A DNA stretch of 64,000 nt from CAIXSC01 sp046349855 (GTDB taxonomy: Bacteria; Planctomycetota; Planctomycetia; Pirellulales; Pirellulaceae). The first letter of the stretch is position 1; each line of letters starts with the position of its first letter. A program made the position numbers and the translations under genes. Positions 34,390-42,682 of the stretch are shown here, piece after piece. The DNA lies in assembly GCA_046349855.1 (NCBI GenBank), contig JAXMBM010000027.1, positions 26,715 through 90,714 of the forward strand, read 5' to 3'. The notes under the pieces are model-generated. The model searched no databases. It worked only from the letters and a program-made list of their open reading frames with translations, and was not told the origin of the DNA.

Positions 34390-34749
34390 TTACTCTTCCA
34401 CTACCGGGATCTTGTCCTTGCGCACATAGTGTTCGGCCTTCCCCTTGGCGTTCAGCTCGGCAGCCTTCGCTTCCGCATGCTTGCGCTGATTGAACTCGTA
34501 CAAGGCCACTCGCTTGTTGGCGTTGTAGACACCCCAGCAGAGCTTCATGCGTTGCGGAGTGGGGTCTTTGGCTTTGGACTTGCGCTTGGTGGCCTTGGCC
34601 GCCTTCTTTTTCGGTTTCCCTTCCTCTTCCGATTCGGACTCTTCCCCTTCTTCTTCTTCGAGCTCTTCGTTCTCGTCGACCATGCCAGCTTCTTCGGCGG
34701 CATCGTATTCTTCGCGTAACGCCTTGCGATTAACAATTTTGCGAGCCAT
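34390..34749 (-). CDS. Small acidic/basic protein of unknown function
   Basis: 119 residues from ATG 34749, with AAGGAA upstream. Three zones: a short basic start (MARKIVNRKALREEY), an extremely acidic stretch (residues about 22-45, mostly Glu) followed directly by a Lys-rich one (KPKKKAAKATKRKSKAK), and a compact C-terminal module with MKLCWGVYNANKRVALYEF and a Lys/Ala-rich helix. The charge pattern suggests nucleic-acid or ribosome contact, but this is inference. It leads the lipoprotein gene. Confidence 0.65.
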   Translation of the reverse strand: MARKIVNRKALREEYDAAEEAGMVDENEELEEEEGEESESEEEGKPKKKAAKATKRKSKAKDPTPQRMKLCWGVYNANKRVALYEFNQRKHAEAKAAELNAKGKAEHYVRKDKIPVVEE

Positions 34750-34963
34750 GTGCGACGCGTTCCTTTTTGCGATTCTACGACTCACCCGCGGGCGACCAGC
34801 GGGCCACCTGCAGGCCCCCCGCAAGGGACCAACGGTTCCTGACTCAAGCCGCCCCATGATAGCGAATCCCCTTGCCCTCGCAAGGGTTGACGCCCGTCGA
34901 CAGCGAGTCCCCGCCGGGCCGGAATCGCCCGGATGAAAAGCTCGGCCCAGGAAGTCGGCCGAA

Positions 34964-36280
34964 TCAGGCGGCGCGCACAATCACGGCGCTGGCCTGCCCC
35001 TGCGGAGTGACACTCCACTTGAGCACCGAATCGCCGGCCGCGACGTCGTGCGTCGTGACCGCCATCAGCGGGCACTCGGGGTCCGGCGTCCGGTAATTCA
35101 GGATGGGGAACAGACGCCCGTGACGCAGGGCGAGCACGCTGGCCATGAGTTCGACCAGGCCGCTCCCCGCCCCGAGATTGCCAAAATAGCTCTTCGGCGC
35201 CACGACGGGCACGGTGCGGGACCGATGGCCGAACACGCGTTGCAGGGCCCGAGCTTCCGCTCGGTCGAGCGCACGCGTCCCCAGGCCATGAGCGTTGACG
35301 TGCCCGATCTGCTCGGACTGCAACCCGGCACTGGCCAGCGCCTTTTGCGCGGCCAACACCAGTGCACCTTCCAGGTCCGGAGTGCCGCGCCGGTCCGCCA
35401 CCAGCGCCGAGCCTTGCCCGACTACCTCGGCCAGAATGGTGGCTCCGCGCCGTTCGGCGAACTCACGCTCCTCCAGCACCACGACCCCCGCCCCCTCGCC
35501 CAAGACCATACCGAGGCGATCGCGATCGAACGGCCGCGCGGCTTCGGCCGGCGGCACGTCCGCGTGCGCCACCTCCTCCTGCAGCAGGACGTGAATGGAT
35601 TTAAGCGGATGGATCCGCGACCCGGTCGCTCCCGCCACGATCGCGTCGGCGCTCCCGCGGAGGATCGTGCACCAGGCCTCGCCCAGCGTGAGATTGCTGG
35701 ACGCCTCCCGCATCGTGATCGAATTGCTGGGCCCCTGCAGGTCGTTGTAAATCGCCACATGGCTGGCGGGCATGTTGGGGAGGTACTTGAGCAGCCAGAG
35801 AGGATCGACCTTGGGCAATCCCCGCTCGGCCCACCATTCCCACTGGAACTGGCCCTGTTCGTCGAGACAGTTCCGCACGCCATCCGTCAACTCTTCGGGC
35901 ACCGTGGTGATGTAGTCCGAACCGAAGGTGACCCCCGTCCGCTCGGGAGTACGCTGGTTGACGTCGAGCCGGGCGTCGAGCAGGGCCAACTGGGCCGAGG
36001 CCACCGCCATCTGGATCTCACGGCACATCACCTTGAGTCCCTTGCGGATGGTCCGCTGCATGGCCTTGTCGAGCGGACCGAAATTGTCGATGTCGGCCGT
36101 GAATTCGCGCGCTTCGCCGCCGTACTTCGTGGGCAACACATCGCAGGGGATCCGCGTCAGCGGTCCGATACCACTCCGGCCGGTCGCCAGCGCCTCCCAC
36201 AGTGCCGCCGGATGGTTCCCCAGCGGAGAAACCAGCCCCATGCCCGTGATGACAACGCGCCGCGCTCCATTACCACTCAT
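34964..36280 (-). CDS. Ketosynthase-fold protein with Cys-to-Glu change at the active site
   Basis: 438 residues from ATG 36280 (MSGNGARRVVITGMG). The whole thiolase-fold architecture of beta-ketoacyl-ACP synthase II is present. The nucleophile segment reads GPSNSITMREASSNL where FabF has a Cys; the residue is Glu192. His331 in VNAHGLGT is kept and Lys363 is kept, but the second catalytic His is Asn368 (KSYFGNLG). It should not condense by the normal Cys-His-His route. It may be a chain-length-factor-like or decarboxylase-like partner. No acyl carrier protein or other fatty-acid gene is adjacent. Confidence 0.85.
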   Translation of the reverse strand: MSGNGARRVVITGMGLVSPLGNHPAALWEALATGRSGIGPLTRIPCDVLPTKYGGEAREFTADIDNFGPLDKAMQRTIRKGLKVMCREIQMAVASAQLALLDARLDVNQRTPERTGVTFGSDYITTVPEELTDGVRNCLDEQGQFQWEWWAERGLPKVDPLWLLKYLPNMPASHVAIYNDLQGPSNSITMREASSNLTLGEAWCTILRGSADAIVAGATGSRIHPLKSIHVLLQEEVAHADVPPAEAARPFDRDRLGMVLGEGAGVVVLEEREFAERRGATILAEVVGQGSALVADRRGTPDLEGALVLAAQKALASAGLQSEQIGHVNAHGLGTRALDRAEARALQRVFGHRSRTVPVVAPKSYFGNLGAGSGLVELMASVLALRHGRLFPILNYRTPDPECPLMAVTTHDVAAGDSVLKWSVTPQGQASAVIVRAA

Positions 36281-36414
36281 GCCAGCTCCCATCTCTTCTT
36301 CCTGGTGCTTCGCGCCGCGCGTCCCCGCGCCACGCACTCGCAGGAGTGGATTCTAGATTCGTTCCCCGCTCGCGTCGAGGTAACAGGGCGGGGTCGGGAG
36401 GCCGGCCCGCGAAC

Positions 36415-37722
36415 TCAATACCGTCCGCGTGTGTTGACTCCCCCCCCCGGTGCTGGCTTCGAAGCATCGCTGACCGAGGCCGTGACCGGCCCCACACACT
36501 CGATGAACAGCAGCGCATCCGCTCGACTGGCCGGTGTGCTCCACCAGTTGGTCAACGTCGTCCCGGTCGCCTTCGCATCCGGCACCGGGGACGCCACGAC
36601 GCCGCAGCTGAGCAGCAGCACTTGATCGGTAGGCCAGCGGAATTTCTCGTTGAGCCGCCAACTCACAACCTGAGGCACCTGCACCTGCGACCGCTGCCAC
36701 TGGCCACCATAGGCCGGCACGTCGACCATCACCGGGACCAGTTTCTCGACCTGGTCGACCTGGCACTTGATGAACAGATCGACCGAGCGGGCATCGAGCG
36801 AAAACAGGGGGCTGATCTGCAGATTGAATCCTTCTTCGATCTGCCCCATCTCGGAATCAGCTCCGCCCGTCGCCGCATCACGCGGACGAAACGCTTTCAG
36901 ATAGCTGCGGGGCCGCGTCCGCGTCACGTTCTGGACCTGCCCATTGGCCACCACCAGGTTCGCTCCCCCGTGGTCGCGGTAATCCGAACGACGTCCCAGG
37001 TCGGCAATCAGCACCGCCGCGTTTTCCTTCGATAGCAGCCATGCTTCGATCCCCGGCGACTGCACGCCGACCGACCGCATGATCGGATAGGCTCGTGTCC
37101 GCCAGTTCGGACTGCCAATCGTCGCCAGCCGCAGACTCACTCCCTGTGTCTCGGTGCCCGAATGGACAAATCGATCCACGATGCCAGCTACCACCCGCTG
37201 CACGTCGGGCGTGTTGTAGACCCGCAACGTGCTGCGATTCGCGCTGAGGATTCCCAGGGGCTCGGTAAACCACAGCTCCGTGCCCGTTTCCCGCAGGATC
37301 CAGTCGACGATCGTCTGTTCCGGTCGTTCCACCTGTTTCAATCGAGCCGTGTAGGGACTGATGTCGTACTCCCGCCAGATCTGTCCATGATCGTTGGGCA
37401 GCACTCCACTCCCCTTGGTGACACGCGCCACACTCGCCCGCTCGGCGGATACGGGCGAGGTCGCTCCCGCCGCCAACCCACCCGAGCCCTGTGGGCCAGC
37501 TGCCGGTCCACTCGCCGGCGGGGCGCCCGCAGCCGGCGCACCGGTTGAGGGGGGCGCCGGCAGACCAACGGCCGGATTGGACGGTGGCGGAGTACCGGTC
37601 GAGGGAAAGAGTCCCGGAGGAGGAGCGGACGGAGCCTCCTGGGCAGGCGCCGCAGGCCCCGACCATCCACTGAAGAACAACACGGCCGCAAATACGCCAC
37701 TCCAACCGGTAACGGCACGCAT
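36415..37722 (-). CDS. Exported Pro-rich protein with a possible secretin-type subdomain
   Basis: 435 residues from ATG 37722 with AAGGAGG 10 bases upstream. Signal peptide GVFAAVLFFSGWSGPAAPAQ, then 70 residues of Pro/Gly/Ala linker. The folded part contains VERPEQTIVDWILRETGTEL and TPDVQRVVAGIVDRFV, which recall STN/secretin N-domains, then a long beta-rich region (FNLQISPLFSLDARSVDLFI). No gated channel domain is present, so it is not a complete secretin. It is divergently transcribed from the propeller gene at 37892. Unknown function. Confidence 0.6.
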   Translation of the reverse strand: MRAVTGWSGVFAAVLFFSGWSGPAAPAQEAPSAPPPGLFPSTGTPPPSNPAVGLPAPPSTGAPAAGAPPASGPAAGPQGSGGLAAGATSPVSAERASVARVTKGSGVLPNDHGQIWREYDISPYTARLKQVERPEQTIVDWILRETGTELWFTEPLGILSANRSTLRVYNTPDVQRVVAGIVDRFVHSGTETQGVSLRLATIGSPNWRTRAYPIMRSVGVQSPGIEAWLLSKENAAVLIADLGRRSDYRDHGGANLVVANGQVQNVTRTRPRSYLKAFRPRDAATGGADSEMGQIEEGFNLQISPLFSLDARSVDLFIKCQVDQVEKLVPVMVDVPAYGGQWQRSQVQVPQVVSWRLNEKFRWPTDQVLLLSCGVVASPVPDAKATGTTLTNWWSTPASRADALLFIECVGPVTASVSDASKPAPGGGVNTRGRY

Positions 37723-37891
37723 GGTCACCGAGCCTCCTTGCCCGCAAGAGAACATCCTGGGTAAGGGAGTGTAGAAATCGCCAGCGTGGCGAGCAAGAGA
37801 AACTGGGAAAGCCGGCGGTTGAAACGCCCCGTCCGGCAGCGTACAAACAGCCTGTTTCTCCGTCGACTCGCCCCACCGCCGGATCCCTCCC

Positions 37892-39196
37892 ATGCCTGCC
37901 CCTGCGATGCGCACCCCTGCCGGGCCGCGCCGATGCTCCAGCTGGCTCGTCGTCGGCCGGTCGATCCTGGCGGGGCTCGCGCTGTGCTCCGGCGACCCCA
38001 GCAACGCCGAAGACTGGCCGCAGTGGCGCGGCCCGCGAGGCGACAGTTCCTGGCGTGTTGCGTCCCTCCCGGATCGTGGCCCCGCGGAAGGCGATCTGGT
38101 CCCCGTCTGGCGTGCCGACCTGGGCCCCGGTTACTCGGGAATCGCCGTCGTCGGCAACCACGTCTACACGCAGGACCGACCAGCGACGCCGACCGATCAT
38201 GAGCGGGTGGTGTGCTTCGACGCCACCTCGGGACAACTCCTCTGGCAACACCTCTATCCGGCCGTCTACGGCAAGCTCGACTACCCCAAGGGACCACGGG
38301 CGACCCCCACCGTGCATGACGGACGGGTGTATACCATGGGAGCTGTGGGACACGTCCATTGCCTCGACGCACAGACCGGCCAGGTCGTCTGGAAACTCGA
38401 TCTGGTGCGCGATCACGGAGCCACCCTGGCCACCTGGGGCTACTCGGGTTCGCCGCTCCTGGATGGCGAGCACGTGATCATCCACGCGGGTCTGCCCCAA
38501 GGGGGCTGCTACGTCGCCTACGATCGCCGAACGGGTCAGGAACGGTGGCGCGGTGGCGACGATCCGCTCGGCTACGGGACTCCGATCCTCATCGAACACG
38601 CCGGCCAGCGCCAGCTCATCGGCTGGACCCCGGAGCACATCATCAGCCTGTCTCCCACGAACGGACGTGAGAACTGGCGCATTCCTTATAAAGTGACCTA
38701 CGGCGTGTCGATCGCAACGCCCCTTTTCCGGGAGGGACTGGTCCTGGTCTGCGGCTACTGGGAGGGTTCCAAAGCCATCCGCCTGGGAAACCAGCCCACC
38801 GAAGCCACCTTGGCCTGGGAAGAAAACCGCTACCTGCGCGGACTGATGTCCCCCCCGCTGTACCGCGACCGGCACGTCTACCTGCTCGATAAACACCATG
38901 GCCTGGTGTGCTTTGAATTGGCCTCGGGGAAGGTCCTCTGGAACGACTCCAACCGACTCACCCCGCGTGACAGAAACCCTCACGCCAGTTTGGTTTGGAT
39001 CGATGGTTCCGACCGTATCCTGGCACTCAACGCCAGCGGTGAACTGGTCCAGGCTCGCCTGACTCCCGCCGGCTACGAGGAATTGGGAAGGGCTCGACTG
39101 GTGGGCGAAACCTGGGCCCACCCCGCCTTTGCCGGCGACTCCTGTTACGCCCGCGACGACCAGCAACTGGTACGAGTTCGTCTGGCGGGGAGGTAA
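37892..39196 (+). CDS. Secreted PQQ-type beta-propeller protein
   Basis: 434 residues. Leader (SWLVVGRSILAGLALCSGDPSNA) followed by WPQWRGPRGDSS, the common opening of planctomycete quinoprotein-like propellers, then blades with TGQVVWKLDLV, SGQLLWQHLY and SGKVLWNDS. It has no extra C-terminal domain, unlike the propeller at 13468. It lacks the heme and PQQ ligand set of true alcohol dehydrogenases as far as can be seen, so a binding or scaffold role in the periplasm is as likely as a redox one. Confidence 0.8.
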   Translation: MPAPAMRTPAGPRRCSSWLVVGRSILAGLALCSGDPSNAEDWPQWRGPRGDSSWRVASLPDRGPAEGDLVPVWRADLGPGYSGIAVVGNHVYTQDRPATPTDHERVVCFDATSGQLLWQHLYPAVYGKLDYPKGPRATPTVHDGRVYTMGAVGHVHCLDAQTGQVVWKLDLVRDHGATLATWGYSGSPLLDGEHVIIHAGLPQGGCYVAYDRRTGQERWRGGDDPLGYGTPILIEHAGQRQLIGWTPEHIISLSPTNGRENWRIPYKVTYGVSIATPLFREGLVLVCGYWEGSKAIRLGNQPTEATLAWEENRYLRGLMSPPLYRDRHVYLLDKHHGLVCFELASGKVLWNDSNRLTPRDRNPHASLVWIDGSDRILALNASGELVQARLTPAGYEELGRARLVGETWAHPAFAGDSCYARDDQQLVRVRLAGR

Positions 39197-39308
39197 GTGA
39201 GTGTTTTTTTCTTGGCTTTCCGACGCTCCGCGACTATGTTTAAGAGCGTTTCCCGTACGTTGCCGTCTTGTCGCAAACAGCCCGTATTCTGGCTGGAGGA
39301 TGCCCCAG

Positions 39309-40175
39309 ATGAAGATCTCCCGGTTCGCGATCGTCGCCCTGGCGTTAGGTGTCAGCTGTCTGGCAGGTTTATCGTCCGCACACGCGGCGAAGCCGACGGC
39401 AGGGAGCAAGCCGGCCGAAGCTCCAACCGAAGTCGAACTCTTCGCCGCCATGGAAGCGGGCGACATCGACGTGAAACTGATTCCCCAGGATTCGCGCGGT
39501 GGCAATGTCGTCGTGACGAACAAGACGAACAAGCCGCTGAAGATCCGCCTGCCGGAAGCGTTCGCTGGCGTACCCGTCAATGCTCAGTTCGGTGGCGGCA
39601 TGGGCATGGGTGGGATGGGCATGGGCGGAATGGGCGGTGGCATGGGTGGCATGGGCGGCATGGGCGGTGGTATGGGCCAGGCCATGGGAGGTGGCATGGG
39701 TGGCATGGGAATGGGCGGCATGGGTGGCATGGGCGGCGGCACGGGTGGCATGGGCGGCATGGGCGGCATGGGCGGATTCTTTAACGTCGGCCCGGAAAAG
39801 GTCGGCAAGATCAAGGTCACCACGGTCTGCCTGGAACACGGCAAGAAAGAACCGAACAGCCGCATGGCCTACCGCATCGTGCCGCTCGACAAAGTGGTGC
39901 GCGATCCGAAAGTCGCCGAGTTGTGCAAGATGGTGGGCCGGCGTGAGGTTCCGCAGAACGCAGCCCAGGCCGCCGTGTGGAATATGGCCAATGGCGTAAG
40001 CTGGCAGGAACTCGCTCAGAAGGATCGCATCCGTCATCTCGACGGCAGCGTCGAGAAGTACTTCTCCTACGTCGAAATGGAACTCGCCGTGCGCATCGCC
40101 GGTGAAGCTCAACGGCGAGCCGCCGATCAACCCGTGCTGTTGCCGGGCAAGACCGATTCATTGAGCCAGCAGTAA
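39309..40175 (+). CDS. Exported protein with a Gly/Met repeat domain
   Basis: 288 residues from ATG 39309; GGAGG at 39295 decides this start over the ATG at 39300, which is too close. Signal peptide MKISRFAIVALALGVSCLAG ... SSAHA. Residues about 30-95 form a folded segment (IDVKLIPQDSRGGNVVVTNK), then about 62 residues of GMGG-type repeats (39594-39778), then a C-terminal domain with VCLEHGKKEPNSRMAYRI and PQNAAQAAVWNMANGVSWQE. The repeat is flexible and rich in Met thioethers; copper binding or matrix formation are possible but unproven. A strong terminator follows. Confidence 0.75.
   Translation: MKISRFAIVALALGVSCLAGLSSAHAAKPTAGSKPAEAPTEVELFAAMEAGDIDVKLIPQDSRGGNVVVTNKTNKPLKIRLPEAFAGVPVNAQFGGGMGMGGMGMGGMGGGMGGMGGMGGGMGQAMGGGMGGMGMGGMGGMGGGTGGMGGMGGMGGFFNVGPEKVGKIKVTTVCLEHGKKEPNSRMAYRIVPLDKVVRDPKVAELCKMVGRREVPQNAAQAAVWNMANGVSWQELAQKDRIRHLDGSVEKYFSYVEMELAVRIAGEAQRRAADQPVLLPGKTDSLSQQ
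39594..39778 (+). repeat. Tandem GGCATGGGC-type repeat encoding Gly/Met
   Basis: Roughly 185 bases of imperfect 6-, 9- and 12-base units based on GGCATGGGC, in frame inside the exported protein gene. Prone to slippage and to collapse in assembly. Confidence 0.8.
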
Positions 40176-40278
40176 ACAGCCGGCCGGGCTGCGAGCCCTG
40201 GCGACGAAGCACCGACGGCAGGACACCTGCAACCGAGTGCTCGACGCCACCGCAGTTCCTCACCGCGTCCGATCGAAC

Positions 40279-40318
40279 ATCGGCCGTTGTCTCCCGCGAG
40301 ACAGCGGCCGATTTTTTT
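40279..40318 (+). terminator. Intrinsic terminator after the Gly/Met protein
   Basis: A 15-bp stem with one G-T wobble (arms 40279-40293 and 40298-40312, loop CCGC) is followed by a run of seven T (40312-40318). About 100 bases after the stop at 40175. Confidence 0.9.
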
Positions 40319-40393
40319 GTGGGTCGAATGCGTTGGGGCCGAATTTCGTGAGTCCCGCGGGGGTGCTGTCTAACGAATCCTCCATGTTACAAA

Positions 40394-40399
40394 TATGAT
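40394..40399 (+). promoter_or_regulatory. Possible -10 element before the SulP gene
   Basis: TATGAT lies in the only AT-rich patch (TACAAATATGATATTGG) of this intergenic region, 120 bases before the SulP start and after the terminator. No good -35 hexamer is seen 17 bases upstream, so this is tentative. Confidence 0.25.
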
Positions 40400-40518
40400 A
40401 TTGGTACTCGCGTCTATTGTCGGAAGCCGAGTCTCTCCACACACTGCAATGACGCCTGCTTCACTGAGCGCCAGGGTGGTTGCCGGAGAGTGAGCGGCAC
40501 GGAACGCGGAGAGACTCC

Positions 40519-42273
40519 ATGGCGGATGCCAAAGCAATGGCCGTCAGCGAAACGTCGGGAACGAATCCCTGGCTTGCGAATCTGAAGTCGGGGTTCATGG
40601 TGTTTCTTATCGCCCTGCCACTGTGCCTGGGCATCGCCAATGCGAGTGAGTGTCCACCGGTCGCCGGCATCTACACGGCGATCGCGGGGGGGATCATCGC
40701 GACGTTGTTGAGCAATTCTCAATTGACGATCAAGGGACCGGCAGCCGGCCTGATCGTGATTGTGATGGGCTGCGTGCTGCAGTTTCACGAGGTCCTGACG
40801 GCCGAGGGGGTGGCCGACGCCAAATTCGAGGCTTACCGGATGGCGCTGGCGGTATGCGTGGTCGCCGGCGTCATACAAATCGTCTTTGGTTGGTGCAAAG
40901 GAGGCATCCTGGGGGACTTCTTCCCCTCCTCGGCGGTCCACGGGCTGTTGGCCTCGATCGGCGTGATCATCATGGCCAAGCAATTGCCGGTGGCCTTGGG
41001 AGTCCCCGGGGACTTGCTCAAGGATACGCACAAGCATCCTTTGGAGCCGTTGGCGTTGATCCTCAAAATGCCTTCGATTCTGCCGCACTTCAATCCGTAC
41101 GTCGCGGTCATCGGCCTGGTCGGCCTGGTGATCATGTTCGGCCTGCCGGCGGTCTATCCGAAAATCACCAAGCTCGTGCCGACTCAATTGATCGTGCTGC
41201 TGGTGACGGTTCCGTTGTCGATCTACGTGCTGCACATGCCGTCGCCAGGGTCCCCGGACTGGAAGTACACCATGTCGGGGCAGGAATTCGCTCTGTCGAC
41301 CAAGGCACATCTGGTCAACGTGCCGCTGAATGCGGTGGGCGAATTAGGAGGACGAGCGCGCGATCTGTTGCAGTTCCAGTTTCTCCCCAACTTCGCGGCA
41401 TTGAAGCATCCCATCGCCTGGAAGTGGATCGCGCTGTTCGCGATCATTGGCAGCCTCGAGTCATTGTTGAGTTCCAAGGCGGTCGACATGCTCGATCCGC
41501 GGAAGCGAAAGACCGACCTGAACCGTGATCTGCTGGCCGTGGGGGTGGCCAACACGCTGGTGGCATTCTTTGGCGGCATCCCCATGATCTCGGAGATCGT
41601 CCGCAGTCGCGCCAACATCGACAACGGCGCTCAGTCCAAGTACGCCAACCTGTTTCATGGCCTGTTCCTGTTGGCCTCGGTCGCCTTGATCCCCGCATTG
41701 CTCAACCGCATCCCGCTGGCCGCCCTGGCCTCGATGCTGATCTTCACCGGCTTCCGCCTGGCACATCCGCGCGAGTTCATGCATGTGCTGCATATTGGCC
41801 GGGAACAGCTGATCGTCTTCGTGGCCACGATCGTGGGCGTGTTGGCCACGGACCTGTTGATCGGCATCTTCATCGGCATGAGCGTCAAGCTGGTGATCCA
41901 CTACATGAATGGCGTTCCCTTGCTGTCGCTGTTCCGTCCCTTCCTGAAGATCGAACCGTTGAATGAGACCACCTACCTGATCAAGGCCAGCCAATCGGCC
42001 GTCTTCAGTAATTGGCTGTTGTTCCGGCGACAGATCTGCACTTACGGTTTGCTGGAGCAGAAGAATATCGTCGTCGACTTCAGCGACACCAAGCTGGTGG
42101 ATCATACGGTGATGGAGAAGATCGGCGAGTTGCAGGATGATTTTGTGACTCAGGGATTGAAACTCGAAGTGGTGGGGCTCGAATCCCACATCGCGTTGTC
42201 TTCCCATCCGGCATCGGCACGCGTGCGTGGCGAGTTGCCTTCTTCGACGCCTGCCAGTTCGACGCCTCACTGA
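40519..42273 (+). CDS. SulP-family anion transporter with C-terminal STAS domain
   Basis: 584 residues from ATG 40519. The first 440 hold about 12 membrane helices, beginning GFMVFLIALPLCLGIANASE and PVAGIYTAIAGGIIATLLSN, with the family pattern IKGPAAGLIVIV. Residues about 490-570 are a STAS domain (NIVVDFSDTKLVDHTVMEKI). SulP proteins carry sulfate, bicarbonate or other anions, usually with sodium or protons; this branch, annotated as SulP inorganic anion transporter, is often encoded beside carbonic anhydrase, but none is present here. Substrate therefore open. Confidence 0.88.
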   Translation: MADAKAMAVSETSGTNPWLANLKSGFMVFLIALPLCLGIANASECPPVAGIYTAIAGGIIATLLSNSQLTIKGPAAGLIVIVMGCVLQFHEVLTAEGVADAKFEAYRMALAVCVVAGVIQIVFGWCKGGILGDFFPSSAVHGLLASIGVIIMAKQLPVALGVPGDLLKDTHKHPLEPLALILKMPSILPHFNPYVAVIGLVGLVIMFGLPAVYPKITKLVPTQLIVLLVTVPLSIYVLHMPSPGSPDWKYTMSGQEFALSTKAHLVNVPLNAVGELGGRARDLLQFQFLPNFAALKHPIAWKWIALFAIIGSLESLLSSKAVDMLDPRKRKTDLNRDLLAVGVANTLVAFFGGIPMISEIVRSRANIDNGAQSKYANLFHGLFLLASVALIPALLNRIPLAALASMLIFTGFRLAHPREFMHVLHIGREQLIVFVATIVGVLATDLLIGIFIGMSVKLVIHYMNGVPLLSLFRPFLKIEPLNETTYLIKASQSAVFSNWLLFRRQICTYGLLEQKNIVVDFSDTKLVDHTVMEKIGELQDDFVTQGLKLEVVGLESHIALSSHPASARVRGELPSSTPASSTPH

Positions 42274-42316
42274 CACCCGCAGGTGGCGGATGATCCTCCG
42301 TTCGCCCCCTCACGAC

Positions 42317-42350
42317 GCTGACAGGGGAATCGCGGTCGTGCCCTGTCAGC
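42317..42350. repeat. Inverted repeat in the gap after the SulP gene
   Basis: A perfect 10-bp inverted repeat (GCTGACAGGG and its complement, 14-base loop) 43 bases after the SulP stop, with no T-run. It could be a weak terminator or an RNA-stabilising hairpin. The rest of the 409-base gap up to the radical SAM fusion gene contains a small hairpin at about 42408-42424 (ACGGAC/GTCCGT) and nothing else I recognise. Confidence 0.45.
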
Positions 42351-42682
42351 TCGGTGATTGCGGGAGCGATCGACGTTCCATCGGTCGTCTGGGACCGTCA
42401 GCAACGGACGGAAAGTCCGTGGTACGGTGAGGCGATCCGGTCACCTCGCACAGCCAGTCGTTCACCCGTGTCTCACCTGGCCGCTGCGCGGCCGGACTCG
42501 GCCGCGTTGTCGAGCGGCGACGCAGCGGCACGATCCGCTTCGTCCGCGATAGCGCGTCGCGCTGTTCTCCCGCGGCCGTCGCCCTCCCCCACAGCCCTCG
42601 GCCCCACGGCTAGAATGAAGGTCAGTGGCCGTGAAGAAGCTGCTCGCAGGAGCTATCGGGGGGGCCGTAAAGGAGGTGCGCG

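Noticed and set aside
36878..39580. A 900-codon open frame on the minus strand
   Set aside because: It runs antisense through the propeller gene at 37892 and out of frame through the secreted protein gene; composition is Arg/Gly/Asp-rich as expected from GC-rich shadows and no family motif is seen.
40519..42273. Bicarbonate uptake locus with carbonic anhydrase
   Set aside because: No carbonic anhydrase or carboxysome gene accompanies the SulP gene here, so bicarbonate specificity is not supported.
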